From Bacteroidaceae bacterium (GTDB lineage Bacteria; Bacteroidota; Bacteroidia; Bacteroidales; Bacteroidaceae), in the NCBI GenBank assembly GCA_017618515.1, contig JAFZUB010000159.1:1-18805 (forward strand): DNA of 18,805 bases, written 5' to 3'. The notes beneath the pieces were generated by a model, which saw nothing but the letters and a program-made list of their open reading frames with translations, was not told the origin of the DNA and searched no databases. Below, in pieces: positions 7,266-15,037 of the stretch. Position 1 is the stretch's first letter; every line of letters starts with the position of its first letter. The position numbers were made by a program, and so were the translations under genes.

Positions 7266-9683
7266 ATGAGCGCTTATTTCTTTCTATTCAATGGGCGGCG
7301 CGGCGATACACTGAAGACGCTGGAGAGCCTGAAAGCACAACGGGGACTGGACCGCATAGTGGTGCTGCAACCGCGAGGACTGGCCGACAGCGAGCGTATC
7401 GACGACCTGGCCGACAGCAAGGTGAGTATCGACGAGGTGGAGGACAATTTCTTCACCGGCACGGTGATAAGCAAGATATACGGCTACAAGGCTGACTACT
7501 TCTTCCTCTACACCAAGACGACACCGCTGAAGATGGGCTACCGTGCCGTGGAGCGTATGCTGCAAGTGTGCTGCTCGATGGACCAGATGGTGTATGCCGA
7601 CCACTATGAGGTGAAAGACGGACAGACACTACCCCACCCGCTCATCGACTACCAGCAGGGCAGTGTGCGCAATGACTTTGACTACGGCAGCGTGATGCTC
7701 ATCAACTCGTGGCGGCTGGATGTGAGCGAATACAAGCATGCCGCCCTCTACCGCATGCTGCTCGACATAAGGCATAAGACACATCTGCGCGAGATGCTAT
7801 ACACCGAAGAGGAGAGCGACCTGCGCAAGAGCGGCGACAAGCAGTTTGACTACGTGAATCCCGCACAGCGCGAGGTGCAGATAGAGATGGAGAAGGCGTT
7901 CACCGAATGGCTCCAACAGGAGTACATACTGCTGAACGACGAGATGATAAGGGATGCAGATTTAGGGGAAAAGAATAATGGTCAATGTATTGAAGCCAGC
8001 GTTATCATCCCCGTGAGGAACAGAGAGAAAACGATTGGCGACGCCATACGCTCAGTGCTGAGTCAAGAGGCTGACTTCGCATATAATGTCATTGTGGTGG
8101 ACAACCACTCCACCGACGGCACCTCCGAGGCCATAGAAGCCATTGCCAGTGAGGACAGCCGCGTGGTGCATATAGTGCCGGAGCAGGATGACCTGGGCAT
8201 CGGCGGATGTTGGGACCTGGCCATACGCAGCGAGCAGTGCGGCAAGTTTGCCGTGCAGCTGGACAGCGACGACCTCTACAGCGGCCCCGACACGCTGCAA
8301 CGGATAGTGGACAAGTTCTACGAGACGAAGGCAGGCATGGTGATAGGCTCCTACAGCCTGGTGGACTTTAATCTGCAGCCGCTGCCGCCCGGACTGATAG
8401 ACCACCGCGAGTGGACCGACGAGAACGGCATGAACAACGCACTGCGCATCAACGGCCTCGGCGCACCGAGAGCATTCTACACGCCAATAATCAGAGAGAT
8501 AGGCTTCCCCAACACAAGCTATGGCGAGGACTACGCCGTGGGGCTGGCCATCTCGCGCAAATATAAGATTGGTCGCATATACGACTGCCTGTACCTCTGC
8601 CGCCGCTGGGACGGCAACTCCGACGCGGCGCTGTCGATAGAGAAGGTGAACCGCAACAACGCCTACAAGGACAGCCTGCGCAGCATGGAGATGGACCAGC
8701 GCAGAGAACTCCTCTTCTGCGGAACCAGAATCTCACCGAGCACACAACTAGACGAATGGCTACAGCAGCAGTGGGACAAATGGCCCGAGGTGAAGCAGCG
8801 CTTCGCCGAACTCGACACAAAGGTGGAGAAGCGCACACTGGACATGGCAGGGGAGATGACACTCACCGTGCAGTTTAACCCCGCCCGCATACGCTCCACA
8901 GCCGCCAAGGTGGACAAGGAGAGCATAGCCAAGCGGCCGTGCTTCCTGTGCATAGACAGCCAGCCAAAGGAGCAGATTCACGCCATCTACGACAGTAGGT
9001 ATCAGCTGTGCATAAACCCCTACCCCATCCTGCACCGCCACTGCACGATACCACTCATAGCCCATAAGCCGCAGCTGATGAAGGGGCACTTCGACGACCT
9101 GCGTCAGTTCATAAGTTGGCTACCCAACCAGGTAGTGTTCTACAACGGTCCGCAGTGCGGAGCCTCGGCGCCCGACCACTTCCATTTCCAGACAGGCGAC
9201 AAGGACGAGATGCCGCTGCTGCGCGACTTCCACAAATATGAGGAGACGGCCGAGACACTGGCCCCCGGCATAAAGCTAATCAAAGACTACGTCTGCCCCG
9301 TGCTGTGCTGCGAGGGCATCGAAGACCTGGAGATGATGGTGAATATGCTACCAGTGGTAGAGGGTGAGGCAGAGCCTCGCTTCAATATCCTGGCATGGCT
9401 TGACGACACCAAGCCAGAATACAGAGAGACATACCTGCTCATTCCGCGTCGCAAGCTGCGCCCCGACTGCTACTTCGCTGAAGGGGAGCAGAACTTATGC
9501 ATCAGTCCCGGAGCTGTGGATATGGCCGGACTGATTATCACGCCGAGAGAGGAGGACTACCGCCGACTGACTGGCGAACAGGCTGCCGCCATACTCAAGG
9601 AAGTGACTCTGGGAGAAGAGGAAATAAACAAGGTATGTGAAAAAGTGAAAGCCCATGGATCGTGCTCTATGCTCTGTTATTAG
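7266..9683 (+). CDS. Glycosyltransferase family 2 fused to DUF4922 (HIT/GalT-like) domain
   Basis: This 805-residue cytoplasmic protein has three parts. Residues 1-230 are a partly conserved module starting MSAYFFLFNGRRGDT; it resembles a degenerate glycosyltransferase fold (TTPLKMGYRAVERML, MVYADHYEV) and I do not assign a function. Residues 243-480 are a GT-A family 2 domain: SVIIPVRNREKTIGDAIRSV, VDNHSTDGT (279-287), a DSDD metal/nucleotide-sugar motif (333-336) and a GED acid (420-422). Residues about 484-805 match DUF4922, with CFLC (559-562) and an HxHxQ triad (H638, H640, Q642) as in GalT and GDP-galactose phosphorylase-like HIT enzymes. That suggests nucleotide-sugar phosphorolysis or transfer beside sugar transfer; substrates are unknown. 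The 3' end overlaps the SpoIID gene by 29 bp, implying coupled translation. The ATG at 7266 has no Shine-Dalgarno. Confidence 0.85.
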   Translation: MSAYFFLFNGRRGDTLKTLESLKAQRGLDRIVVLQPRGLADSERIDDLADSKVSIDEVEDNFFTGTVISKIYGYKADYFFLYTKTTPLKMGYRAVERMLQVCCSMDQMVYADHYEVKDGQTLPHPLIDYQQGSVRNDFDYGSVMLINSWRLDVSEYKHAALYRMLLDIRHKTHLREMLYTEEESDLRKSGDKQFDYVNPAQREVQIEMEKAFTEWLQQEYILLNDEMIRDADLGEKNNGQCIEASVIIPVRNREKTIGDAIRSVLSQEADFAYNVIVVDNHSTDGTSEAIEAIASEDSRVVHIVPEQDDLGIGGCWDLAIRSEQCGKFAVQLDSDDLYSGPDTLQRIVDKFYETKAGMVIGSYSLVDFNLQPLPPGLIDHREWTDENGMNNALRINGLGAPRAFYTPIIREIGFPNTSYGEDYAVGLAISRKYKIGRIYDCLYLCRRWDGNSDAALSIEKVNRNNAYKDSLRSMEMDQRRELLFCGTRISPSTQLDEWLQQQWDKWPEVKQRFAELDTKVEKRTLDMAGEMTLTVQFNPARIRSTAAKVDKESIAKRPCFLCIDSQPKEQIHAIYDSRYQLCINPYPILHRHCTIPLIAHKPQLMKGHFDDLRQFISWLPNQVVFYNGPQCGASAPDHFHFQTGDKDEMPLLRDFHKYEETAETLAPGIKLIKDYVCPVLCCEGIEDLEMMVNMLPVVEGEAEPRFNILAWLDDTKPEYRETYLLIPRRKLRPDCYFAEGEQNLCISPGAVDMAGLIITPREEDYRRLTGEQAAAILKEVTLGEEEINKVCEKVKAHGSCSMLCY

Positions 9684-10875
9684 AGTAGGTGTGATGACCG
9701 CACCTGCCATCACGGTCACTCTCCACGGCAAGTGGAGGGGGAGCGATGGTAGCGCCATAAGCGACAGGCAGATAGTGGCGAACGAGCCCGCAGAGTTTGC
9801 GCCGCTGGGGCCTGACAGCTCCTTCACACTGCACGGCGTGACCATTGGCAAGAGCTATCACTGGGAGCGCAAAGAAGACCAGACATTCATCGGCAAACTG
9901 ACAATCATAAGAGATGGCGAACAGCTCACCGCCGTCAACATACTGCCCATAGAGGACTACCTTGTATCCGTAATCAGCAGCGAGATGTCGGCCACTGCCT
10001 CGCTGGAGTTTCTGAAGGCCGCAGCAGTCATCAGCCGGTCGTGGGTAATGGGAAAAATAAGAAGACCCTCCCCTGCCCTCCCTATAGGGAGGGAGCTTAA
10101 ATCTTCCCCCTACAGGGGGATAAGAGGGGGTCATCTCATCACCTGGCAAGACCACGAAGACCACACACTCTACGATGTGTGTGCCGACGACCACTGCCAG
10201 CGCTACCAAGGCATCACCAAGGCCAGCAACCCCAATGTGAGACGCGCTGTGGAAGAGACACGCGGCGAGGTGCTGACCTACGACGGTGAGATATGCGACT
10301 GCCGCTTCTCCAAGTGCTGCGGCGGCAGGATGGAGGAGTTTGCCACCTGCTGGCAGGACAAGGACGTGCCCTACCTGCAAGCCCTTGAAGACCGCGACCC
10401 TAGGGATGGCACTATCCTCTGCGACACGCACGACAAAGCTATCCTCGCCCAAGTGCTCAACGACTATGACCAAGAGACCATAGATTTCTACCGCTGGACG
10501 GTGACATATACGCAGGACGAGCTGAGCGATCTGCTACGCCGCAAGCTAGGGCGCGACTTCGGCCAAGTGCTAGAGCTACGGCCCATCAAGCGCGGCAAGA
10601 GTGGGCGCATATGCCAACTACTTATACGCGGCACCAAGGACAGCATGACCATAGGCAAAGAGCTCACGATACGCTCCGCCCTCAGCGAGAGTCACCTCTA
10701 CAGCTCAGCCTTTGAGGTGGAACAGGATGGCGACACCTTCACCCTACACGGCAAGGGCTGGGGCCACGGCGTGGGGCTCTGCCAGATAGGCGCCGCGGTG
10801 ATGGGCAGCAAGGGCTATAACTACCGCGAGATACTCGCCCACTACTACCCCAACACGAGGATAGAGAAGAGATAA
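9655..10875 (+). CDS. SpoIID/LytB domain protein (putative peptidoglycan lytic transglycosylase)
   Basis: SpoIID-fold enzymes cleave glycan strands, preferring strands lacking stem peptides. Family marks seen: LPIEDYLVSVISSEM (97-111, Glu110 at the catalytic position), AAAVISRSW, RGEVLTYDG, an F/YSKCCGG-type strand (218-224) and the C-terminal GKGWGHGVGLCQIGA with HYYPNT. CADDHCQRYQG (176-186) is Cys/His-rich and typical of Bacteroidetes versions. There is no signal peptide or lipobox, so the protein appears cytoplasmic. The ATG at 9655 is preferred to 9694 because the first beta strand (SVIRVGVM) precedes the later ATG. Residues 136-159 are encoded by repeat DNA inserted between the catalytic helix and the next conserved block. 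The gene overlaps the DUF4922 gene by 29 bp; 24 bp separate it from the AmpG-like gene. Confidence 0.87.
   Translation: MDRALCSVIRVGVMTAPAITVTLHGKWRGSDGSAISDRQIVANEPAEFAPLGPDSSFTLHGVTIGKSYHWERKEDQTFIGKLTIIRDGEQLTAVNILPIEDYLVSVISSEMSATASLEFLKAAAVISRSWVMGKIRRPSPALPIGRELKSSPYRGIRGGHLITWQDHEDHTLYDVCADDHCQRYQGITKASNPNVRRAVEETRGEVLTYDGEICDCRFSKCCGGRMEEFATCWQDKDVPYLQALEDRDPRDGTILCDTHDKAILAQVLNDYDQETIDFYRWTVTYTQDELSDLLRRKLGRDFGQVLELRPIKRGKSGRICQLLIRGTKDSMTIGKELTIRSALSESHLYSSAFEVEQDGDTFTLHGKGWGHGVGLCQIGAAVMGSKGYNYREILAHYYPNTRIEKR
10064..10132. repeat. Palindromic repeat element read in frame in the SpoIID gene
   Basis: The segment opens GACCCTCCCC and closes GAGGGGGTC. Inside are a perfect 18-bp palindrome CCCTCCCTATAGGGAGGG (10076-10093) and a second stem TCCCCC-TACA-GGGGGA (10105-10120). 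It is a fuller version of the elements at 4319-4349 and 7177-7204. It stays in frame and encodes a Pro/Arg/Gly-rich linker. Confidence 0.85.
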
Positions 10876-10894
10876 TAGAAAATAGAGAATAGAT
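10874..10894. repeat. Short heptamer array AATAGAN
   Basis: AATAGAA, AATAGAG, AATAGAT in register span most of the 24-bp gap between the SpoIID and AmpG-like genes, including the last stop codon bases. This AT-rich spacer is where the ribosome would bind for the permease. Confidence 0.65.
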
Positions 10895-10899
10895 AGATT

Positions 10900-12216
10900 A
10901 TGACTGACAAGACAAATAAGATTTCCCCCTGGGCATGGGTGCCGTCGCTATACTTCGCTGAAGGCATACCCTACCTCATGGTGATGGCCATAGCCGCGAT
11001 AATGTATAAGAGGCTGGGCCTTGGCAACGACGAGATAGCCCTCTACACCAGCTGGCTCTACCTGCCGTGGGTCATCAAGCCGCTGTGGAGCCCCATAGTG
11101 GATATGTTTAAGACCAAACGCTGGTGGATAGTGGTGATGGAGTTTGTGATTGGCATCACCATAGCCGGCGTGGCCCTCACCATCAGGGCGCCGCAGTTTG
11201 TGCAGTACACAATGGCCTTCTTCTGGCTCATGGCCTTCAGCAGCGCCACCCACGACATAGCTGCCGACGGCTTCTACATGATTGGCCTCGACACCAACAA
11301 GCAGTCGCTCTTTGTGGGAATACGCAGCACCTTCTACCGTATATCCATGATAGCCGGGCAAGGCCTAACGCTTATCCTCGCCGGCACACTGGAGAGGAAC
11401 CTCGGCGACGAGCCTCTGGCGTGGACTTACACCATGGCGGCCGTAGCGGTAGTGTTCATACTGCTATTCCTTTACCATGCCATAATATTACCGCGCGTGG
11501 AGAAGAAAAAAGGAAAGAGCACCCTCGCCACCACGCCCTCGGAGGATAGCAAATCTTCACCCTCGCTCTTCCTTTCGGTGTTCAAGGAGTTCTTCACCAA
11601 GCCAGGCGTGTGGGTAGCCATAGTATTTATGCTGCTATACCGCTTCCCCGAGGCACTGCTCACCAAGATAGCGCCCCTCTTCCTGATAGACCAGGCGCAG
11701 GCTGGCGGCCTCGAGCTAAGCACTGACGCGGTAGGCATAGCGCAGGGCACCGTGGGAGTGGTGGGCCTCACCATCGGCGGCATACTCGGCGGCATCGCAG
11801 CCTCGAGGGGCGGCCTCAAGAAATGGCTCTGGCCCATGGTATGGGCTATCACCCTGCCCGACATAATATATGTGTTCCTGAGCATCATGTTGCCGAGCAA
11901 CATCTTCGTTATCTCGACCGCCATTTTCGTAGAGCAGTCCGGCTACGGCTTCGGCTTCACGGCGTACATGCTCTTTATGCTCTATTTCTGCCAGACGGGC
12001 GACAATACAAAAAACAACCAGACTTCCCACTACGCCATCTGCACAGGCTTCATGGCACTGAGTATGATGTTGCCGGGCATGGTGGCAGGCTACCTGCAAC
12101 AGTGGCTCGGCTACACCGCTTTCTTCATCCTCGTGATGGCATGCTGCCTGCTCACTGTGGTAGTGGCACGCATAGTTAAGATAGACCCACAATTCGGAGT
12201 TAAACAAAAACCATAA
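10900..12216 (+). CDS. AmpG-like MFS permease (putative muropeptide importer)
   Basis: A 438-residue polytopic inner-membrane protein with about 12 hydrophobic segments and a charged central loop (about 199-230: VEKKKGK...SEDSKSS). AmpG-family traits seen: the opening WVPSLYFAEGIPYLMV, LYLPWVIKPLWSPIVD (53-68), ATHDIAADGFYM (116-127), then a TFYRISMIAGQGL block (144-156). Known AmpG proteins import GlcNAc-anhydroMurNAc muropeptides with protons for wall recycling. The SpoIID-domain neighbour favours that role, although some Bacteroidetes members of this family may carry other sugars. It lies 24 bp after the SpoIID gene and 4 bp before the C11 protease gene, so all three are probably one transcript. 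Confidence 0.82.
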   Translation: MTDKTNKISPWAWVPSLYFAEGIPYLMVMAIAAIMYKRLGLGNDEIALYTSWLYLPWVIKPLWSPIVDMFKTKRWWIVVMEFVIGITIAGVALTIRAPQFVQYTMAFFWLMAFSSATHDIAADGFYMIGLDTNKQSLFVGIRSTFYRISMIAGQGLTLILAGTLERNLGDEPLAWTYTMAAVAVVFILLFLYHAIILPRVEKKKGKSTLATTPSEDSKSSPSLFLSVFKEFFTKPGVWVAIVFMLLYRFPEALLTKIAPLFLIDQAQAGGLELSTDAVGIAQGTVGVVGLTIGGILGGIAASRGGLKKWLWPMVWAITLPDIIYVFLSIMLPSNIFVISTAIFVEQSGYGFGFTAYMLFMLYFCQTGDNTKNNQTSHYAICTGFMALSMMLPGMVAGYLQQWLGYTAFFILVMACCLLTVVVARIVKIDPQFGVKQKP

Positions 12217-12220
12217 TAAT

Positions 12221-13600
12221 ATGAAAAAGTTATCATCACAAATTCACAGATTCACAACATCGCGATTTCATTTTGCGCTATCCGTGTTCACTTGCATTCT
12301 TATGCTATTCGCATCCTGCTCCGGCAGCGATAGCGACAGTTCCGACGACCCCGACGACCACCAGAAGGAGACCTTCCGCCGCTCGGTAATCATCTACATT
12401 GCCGCGCAGAACTCTCTCGGCTATCTCGAGTCAGGCTACACCAGCGCCAGCAGGCTCGACTCGCTGGAGATAATGGAAGGCATGGGCAAGTTTAACAGCA
12501 CACGCGACAACGTGTTCCTCTTTATCGACGACAACCAGAGGCCGCGCCTCAGCCGTATCTACCGCTACGGTGGCGGTGGACAACTGCGTACAATGGTTAG
12601 CCTTGAGAAGAGATGGTCGCTCGACATCTGCTCCACCGACCCAGCTACGCTCAAAGAAGTGCTCAGCTACGTGGCCACCAACTACCCGTCTGAGAGCTAC
12701 GGCCTCATCCTGTGGAGTCACGGCAACGGATGGCAGCCCAGCACCAATGTGCAGAATACACTCCCAGCCACCAAGTCATTCGGCATTGACGTAGGCGGCG
12801 GTGGCGATATGGAGAATGACACTGACTCCAGAGGCCGAATGGGCGTGCAGATGGACATCTCCGACATGGCCACAGCCATAGCACGCAGCGGCATACACCT
12901 GGACTACATCTTCTTTGACGCATGCAACATGCAGACTATAGAAGTGGCATACGAGCTGAAAGACGTCGCCTCGTACGTCATAGGCAGTGCCACCTCCACC
13001 TCCGCCTATGGAGCATACTACACTGACCTGATACCGCAGGCTTTGTTCGCCTATCCTATGAACGATGCAAACGCTATCCGCATGACAAGCCAGTACTTCT
13101 TCGATGCCACCCAGAACCCCAGCCTCAAGAAGTATTACGGGGAAACCGGCAACGTCAACTCCGTCATCAAGACCAGTGAGCTCGAACACTTTGCTGCAGT
13201 AAGCGGACAATACATAAACAAGGCAATCACTAACCGTGCCACCATAGACACGACTGGCATACAGCACTACAGTGACAACTACTACTTCTACTCGCCCAAC
13301 CACTACGACATGGGCTGCGCACTGGGACATATCCTCAGTGACGCAGACTACAAGGCTTGGCGTGCAGAAGCCGACAAGTGTATACTCTCTCACAACGCCA
13401 CCGATAAATTCATTCTCTATTATCTGAACGAGCAGAGTTACTACGCCACACTCAACGACCCCGACCACTTAGTCGGAGTGAGCATGTTCATTCCCCAAGA
13501 AATGTATGACAGCAATAAATACCATAAGTATCCGTTCAACAAACAATTCCAGACCACTGCGTGGTACAAGGCAGCCAACTGGGCAGCCACAGGGTGGTAG
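12221..13600 (+). CDS. Clostripain-family (peptidase C11) surface lipoprotein
   Basis: A 459-residue Cys protease of the clostripain/C11 family. An extended N-terminus (KKLSSQIHRFTTSRFHF) precedes a hydrophobic stretch and lipobox LFASC (Cys33), so the mature protein is a lipoprotein. The following SGSDSDSSDDPDD is strongly acidic and fits a Bacteroidetes surface-export signal; surface exposure is inferred. The catalytic dyad is visible: His167 in LILWSHGNGW and Cys235 in FFDACNMQTIEVAYEL. Residues 53-112 (RRSVIIYIAAQNSL... VFLFIDD) are the usual first strands. C11 enzymes generally cut after Arg or Lys, but specificity cannot be read here. It is the last gene of the run, 4 bp after the permease gene, followed by a strong hairpin. 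Codons 5-14 include an ATTCACA-like short repeat. Confidence 0.87.
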   Translation: MKKLSSQIHRFTTSRFHFALSVFTCILMLFASCSGSDSDSSDDPDDHQKETFRRSVIIYIAAQNSLGYLESGYTSASRLDSLEIMEGMGKFNSTRDNVFLFIDDNQRPRLSRIYRYGGGGQLRTMVSLEKRWSLDICSTDPATLKEVLSYVATNYPSESYGLILWSHGNGWQPSTNVQNTLPATKSFGIDVGGGGDMENDTDSRGRMGVQMDISDMATAIARSGIHLDYIFFDACNMQTIEVAYELKDVASYVIGSATSTSAYGAYYTDLIPQALFAYPMNDANAIRMTSQYFFDATQNPSLKKYYGETGNVNSVIKTSELEHFAAVSGQYINKAITNRATIDTTGIQHYSDNYYFYSPNHYDMGCALGHILSDADYKAWRAEADKCILSHNATDKFILYYLNEQSYYATLNDPDHLVGVSMFIPQEMYDSNKYHKYPFNKQFQTTAWYKAANWAATGW

Positions 13601-13604
13601 GAGG

Positions 13605-13625
13605 AACTAGAAAATAGAAATTAGA
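13605..13625. repeat. Short heptamer array AANTAGA
   Basis: AACTAGA, AAATAGA, AATTAGA in register, followed by a decayed AATCAGC. It lies between the C11 stop codon and the terminator hairpin. Read on the minus strand it provides a T-rich tail. Confidence 0.65.
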
Positions 13626-13629
13626 AATC

Positions 13630-13656
13630 AGCGCCGTGCAGAGATTGCACGGCGCT
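13630..13656. terminator. Bidirectional terminator between convergent operons
   Basis: AGCGCCGTGCA (13630-13640), loop GAGAT, TGCACGGCGCT (13646-13656): a perfect 11-bp, GC-rich stem. On the minus strand it is followed by the T-rich GATTTCTAATTTCTATTTTC. On the plus strand the tail is AT-rich but has no long T-run. It sits between convergent stop codons at 13600 and 13695 and probably serves both, better for the minus operon. Confidence 0.82.
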
Positions 13657-13694
13657 AATAATATGATTAGTACTTAATGTGCTCTTACGATGAC

Positions 13695-14282
13695 TTAGTC
13701 GTTTTCTGCGAGACCGCTGTAGCGAATGCCGCTAATCTTGTAATACTCATAGCCGTCATCCGGATACCAGGGGTCGCCTTCAAACTGAACGAAGAATACG
13801 ATGCTGTCGCATACGGAACCATTCTTCTGGCGGCCTTCGCCCTTGAGTATCTTACCACCGGTAATGGTGATGGGATACAAGTCAGACTCGAATTCATTGA
13901 TCCCTGACTCATTCTCAGCAGCCTCTGACGAGAAAGTAAGGTTCTTGTAGTCGATATCCACTTTGCACTTGAAAGCATAGCTGGGATAAGCACCATTGCC
14001 ATAATAGGTGGCGATATCGCATGATCCAAGGTCATCGATATACATCTCGGTTGATTTGTTGTCAGCAGTGTTGTAGGTGAGAAGGAGGAAACGCTCCTCA
14101 TCGTAACCGAAGTAATGCTCGCCACCGGGGATGGGGTTTCCATCTGCATCTACTGCATCAATGTCGACATACCACTGTCCAGCCATATTTACGGTGGCAG
14201 TGTTCTCAATGTCCTCCTTTTCGCATGAGCTGAAAGTCATGCCCATGAGGAGCAGTGCTACGAAATATGTTATTTTCTTCAT
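13695..14282 (-). CDS. Lipid_bd-type (PF12888-like) lipoprotein of a SusCD operon
   Basis: A 195-residue lipoprotein: the signal peptide ends at lipobox FSSC (Cys20), followed by EKED, acidic enough for surface export. The mature part resembles the 'lipid-binding putative hydrolase' family often encoded beside SusC/SusD: AGQWYVDIDAVDADGNPI (34-51), YNTADNKSTEMYIDDLG (69-85), FKCKVDIDYKNLTFSS, then ITITGGKILKGEG and SIVFFVQFEGDPWY near the end. Family structures suggest a beta-barrel ligand-binding fold; the named hydrolase activity is unproven. It is the last gene of the operon, 16 bp after the DUF5012-type gene. Surface binding or outer-membrane assistance to the importer is inference from context. 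Confidence 0.75.
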   Translation of the reverse strand: MKKITYFVALLLMGMTFSSCEKEDIENTATVNMAGQWYVDIDAVDADGNPIPGGEHYFGYDEERFLLLTYNTADNKSTEMYIDDLGSCDIATYYGNGAYPSYAFKCKVDIDYKNLTFSSEAAENESGINEFESDLYPITITGGKILKGEGRQKNGSVCDSIVFFVQFEGDPWYPDDGYEYYKISGIRYSGLAEND

Positions 14283-14298
14283 AACTATGTACTCGTTT

Positions 14299-14994
14299 TT
14301 ACTTGGTTAGTTTTACATAGAACGGATCGCCATCGAAGTCGAGGTTCAACTCTATAACGCCAGTCTCGGGGTCATAGGTGCCGTCGCCTTCAGCAATAGT
14401 GATGGGATATTGACCAAAGTACCAGCTGCCAACGCTCTCAATGCTGATGGTGTTGTCCTGATTGAGAGTCAGCACTGCATCAGCAAAGAAGTCATAGCCG
14501 TAAGCATCGTATCCGGGGTAGCGGCCGTAGCTATAGAAGCCACCCAGCACATCATTGATAGTGTAGGTGCCGTCGCCGTTATCCTCAATGGTGATGGGAG
14601 AGTAGAAGAAATGACGTGTGCCATACTGGCTCTCTCCGTAATAGGCGCTAGCAAAGTTGTTGGGGTCAACAACTGCTACTGTGCGTGAAGCGGAGGCACT
14701 GAATCCGTCAGGATTGGTAACTATATAGTTCAGTGTGTAGAAACCGACTTTGCTGGTGTTCACTGAGCCAGTAGTCACGATCTGGTCGGAAACATCCTCA
14801 CCGCCCATTGTTGCCACACAACCGGGATCGCTGAAGGTGGCACCTACCGGCGTGGTCAAATAAGGAGCATCGTTGAGCTCAAGCTCTGCATAGTAAGTGA
14901 AGCGGGACTTGCCTGCCGAATCGTCATCGCCGCAGCTGGTCAGAGTGAACATCGCCACAGCGAAAAGCATTGTATATAAAAGTGTCTTTTTCAT
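14299..14994 (-). CDS. DUF5012-type surface lipoprotein with Ig-like domain
   Basis: A 231-residue lipoprotein with lipobox TLTSC (Cys21) followed by GDDDS, an acidic surface-export-type stretch. Residues about 32-110 look like an immunoglobulin-like DUF5011/5012 domain: AELELNDAPYLTTPVGATFSDPG, GGEDVSDQIVTTGSVNTSKVGFYTLNY, NPDGFSASASRTVAVVDP. The second half is beta-rich with a Gly/Tyr/Phe-rich loop (151-169). It ends YPITIAEGDGTYDPETG...FDGDPFYVKL, echoing the ending of the next gene product. The likely role is ligand binding at the cell surface next to the SusCD importer (inference from operon position); no catalytic motif was seen. It lies 43 bp after the SusD-like gene in an AT-rich gap without Shine-Dalgarno. 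Confidence 0.72.
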   Translation of the reverse strand: MKKTLLYTMLFAVAMFTLTSCGDDDSAGKSRFTYYAELELNDAPYLTTPVGATFSDPGCVATMGGEDVSDQIVTTGSVNTSKVGFYTLNYIVTNPDGFSASASRTVAVVDPNNFASAYYGESQYGTRHFFYSPITIEDNGDGTYTINDVLGGFYSYGRYPGYDAYGYDFFADAVLTLNQDNTISIESVGSWYFGQYPITIAEGDGTYDPETGVIELNLDFDGDPFYVKLTK

Positions 14995-15037
14995 GATTAT
15001 TTCAAATTTTAATTATCAAATTTGAGCAATGCGTGTC

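Noticed and set aside
9655..9693. Later start (ATG at 9694) for the SpoIID gene to avoid the overlap
   Set aside because: It would remove the SVIRVGVM strand that fits the usual start of the fold; a 29-bp overlap is unremarkable within an operon.
9667..10473. 268-residue minus-strand frame opposite the SpoIID gene
   Set aside because: No recognisable motif; the plus frame shows clear SpoIID motifs and operon spacing.
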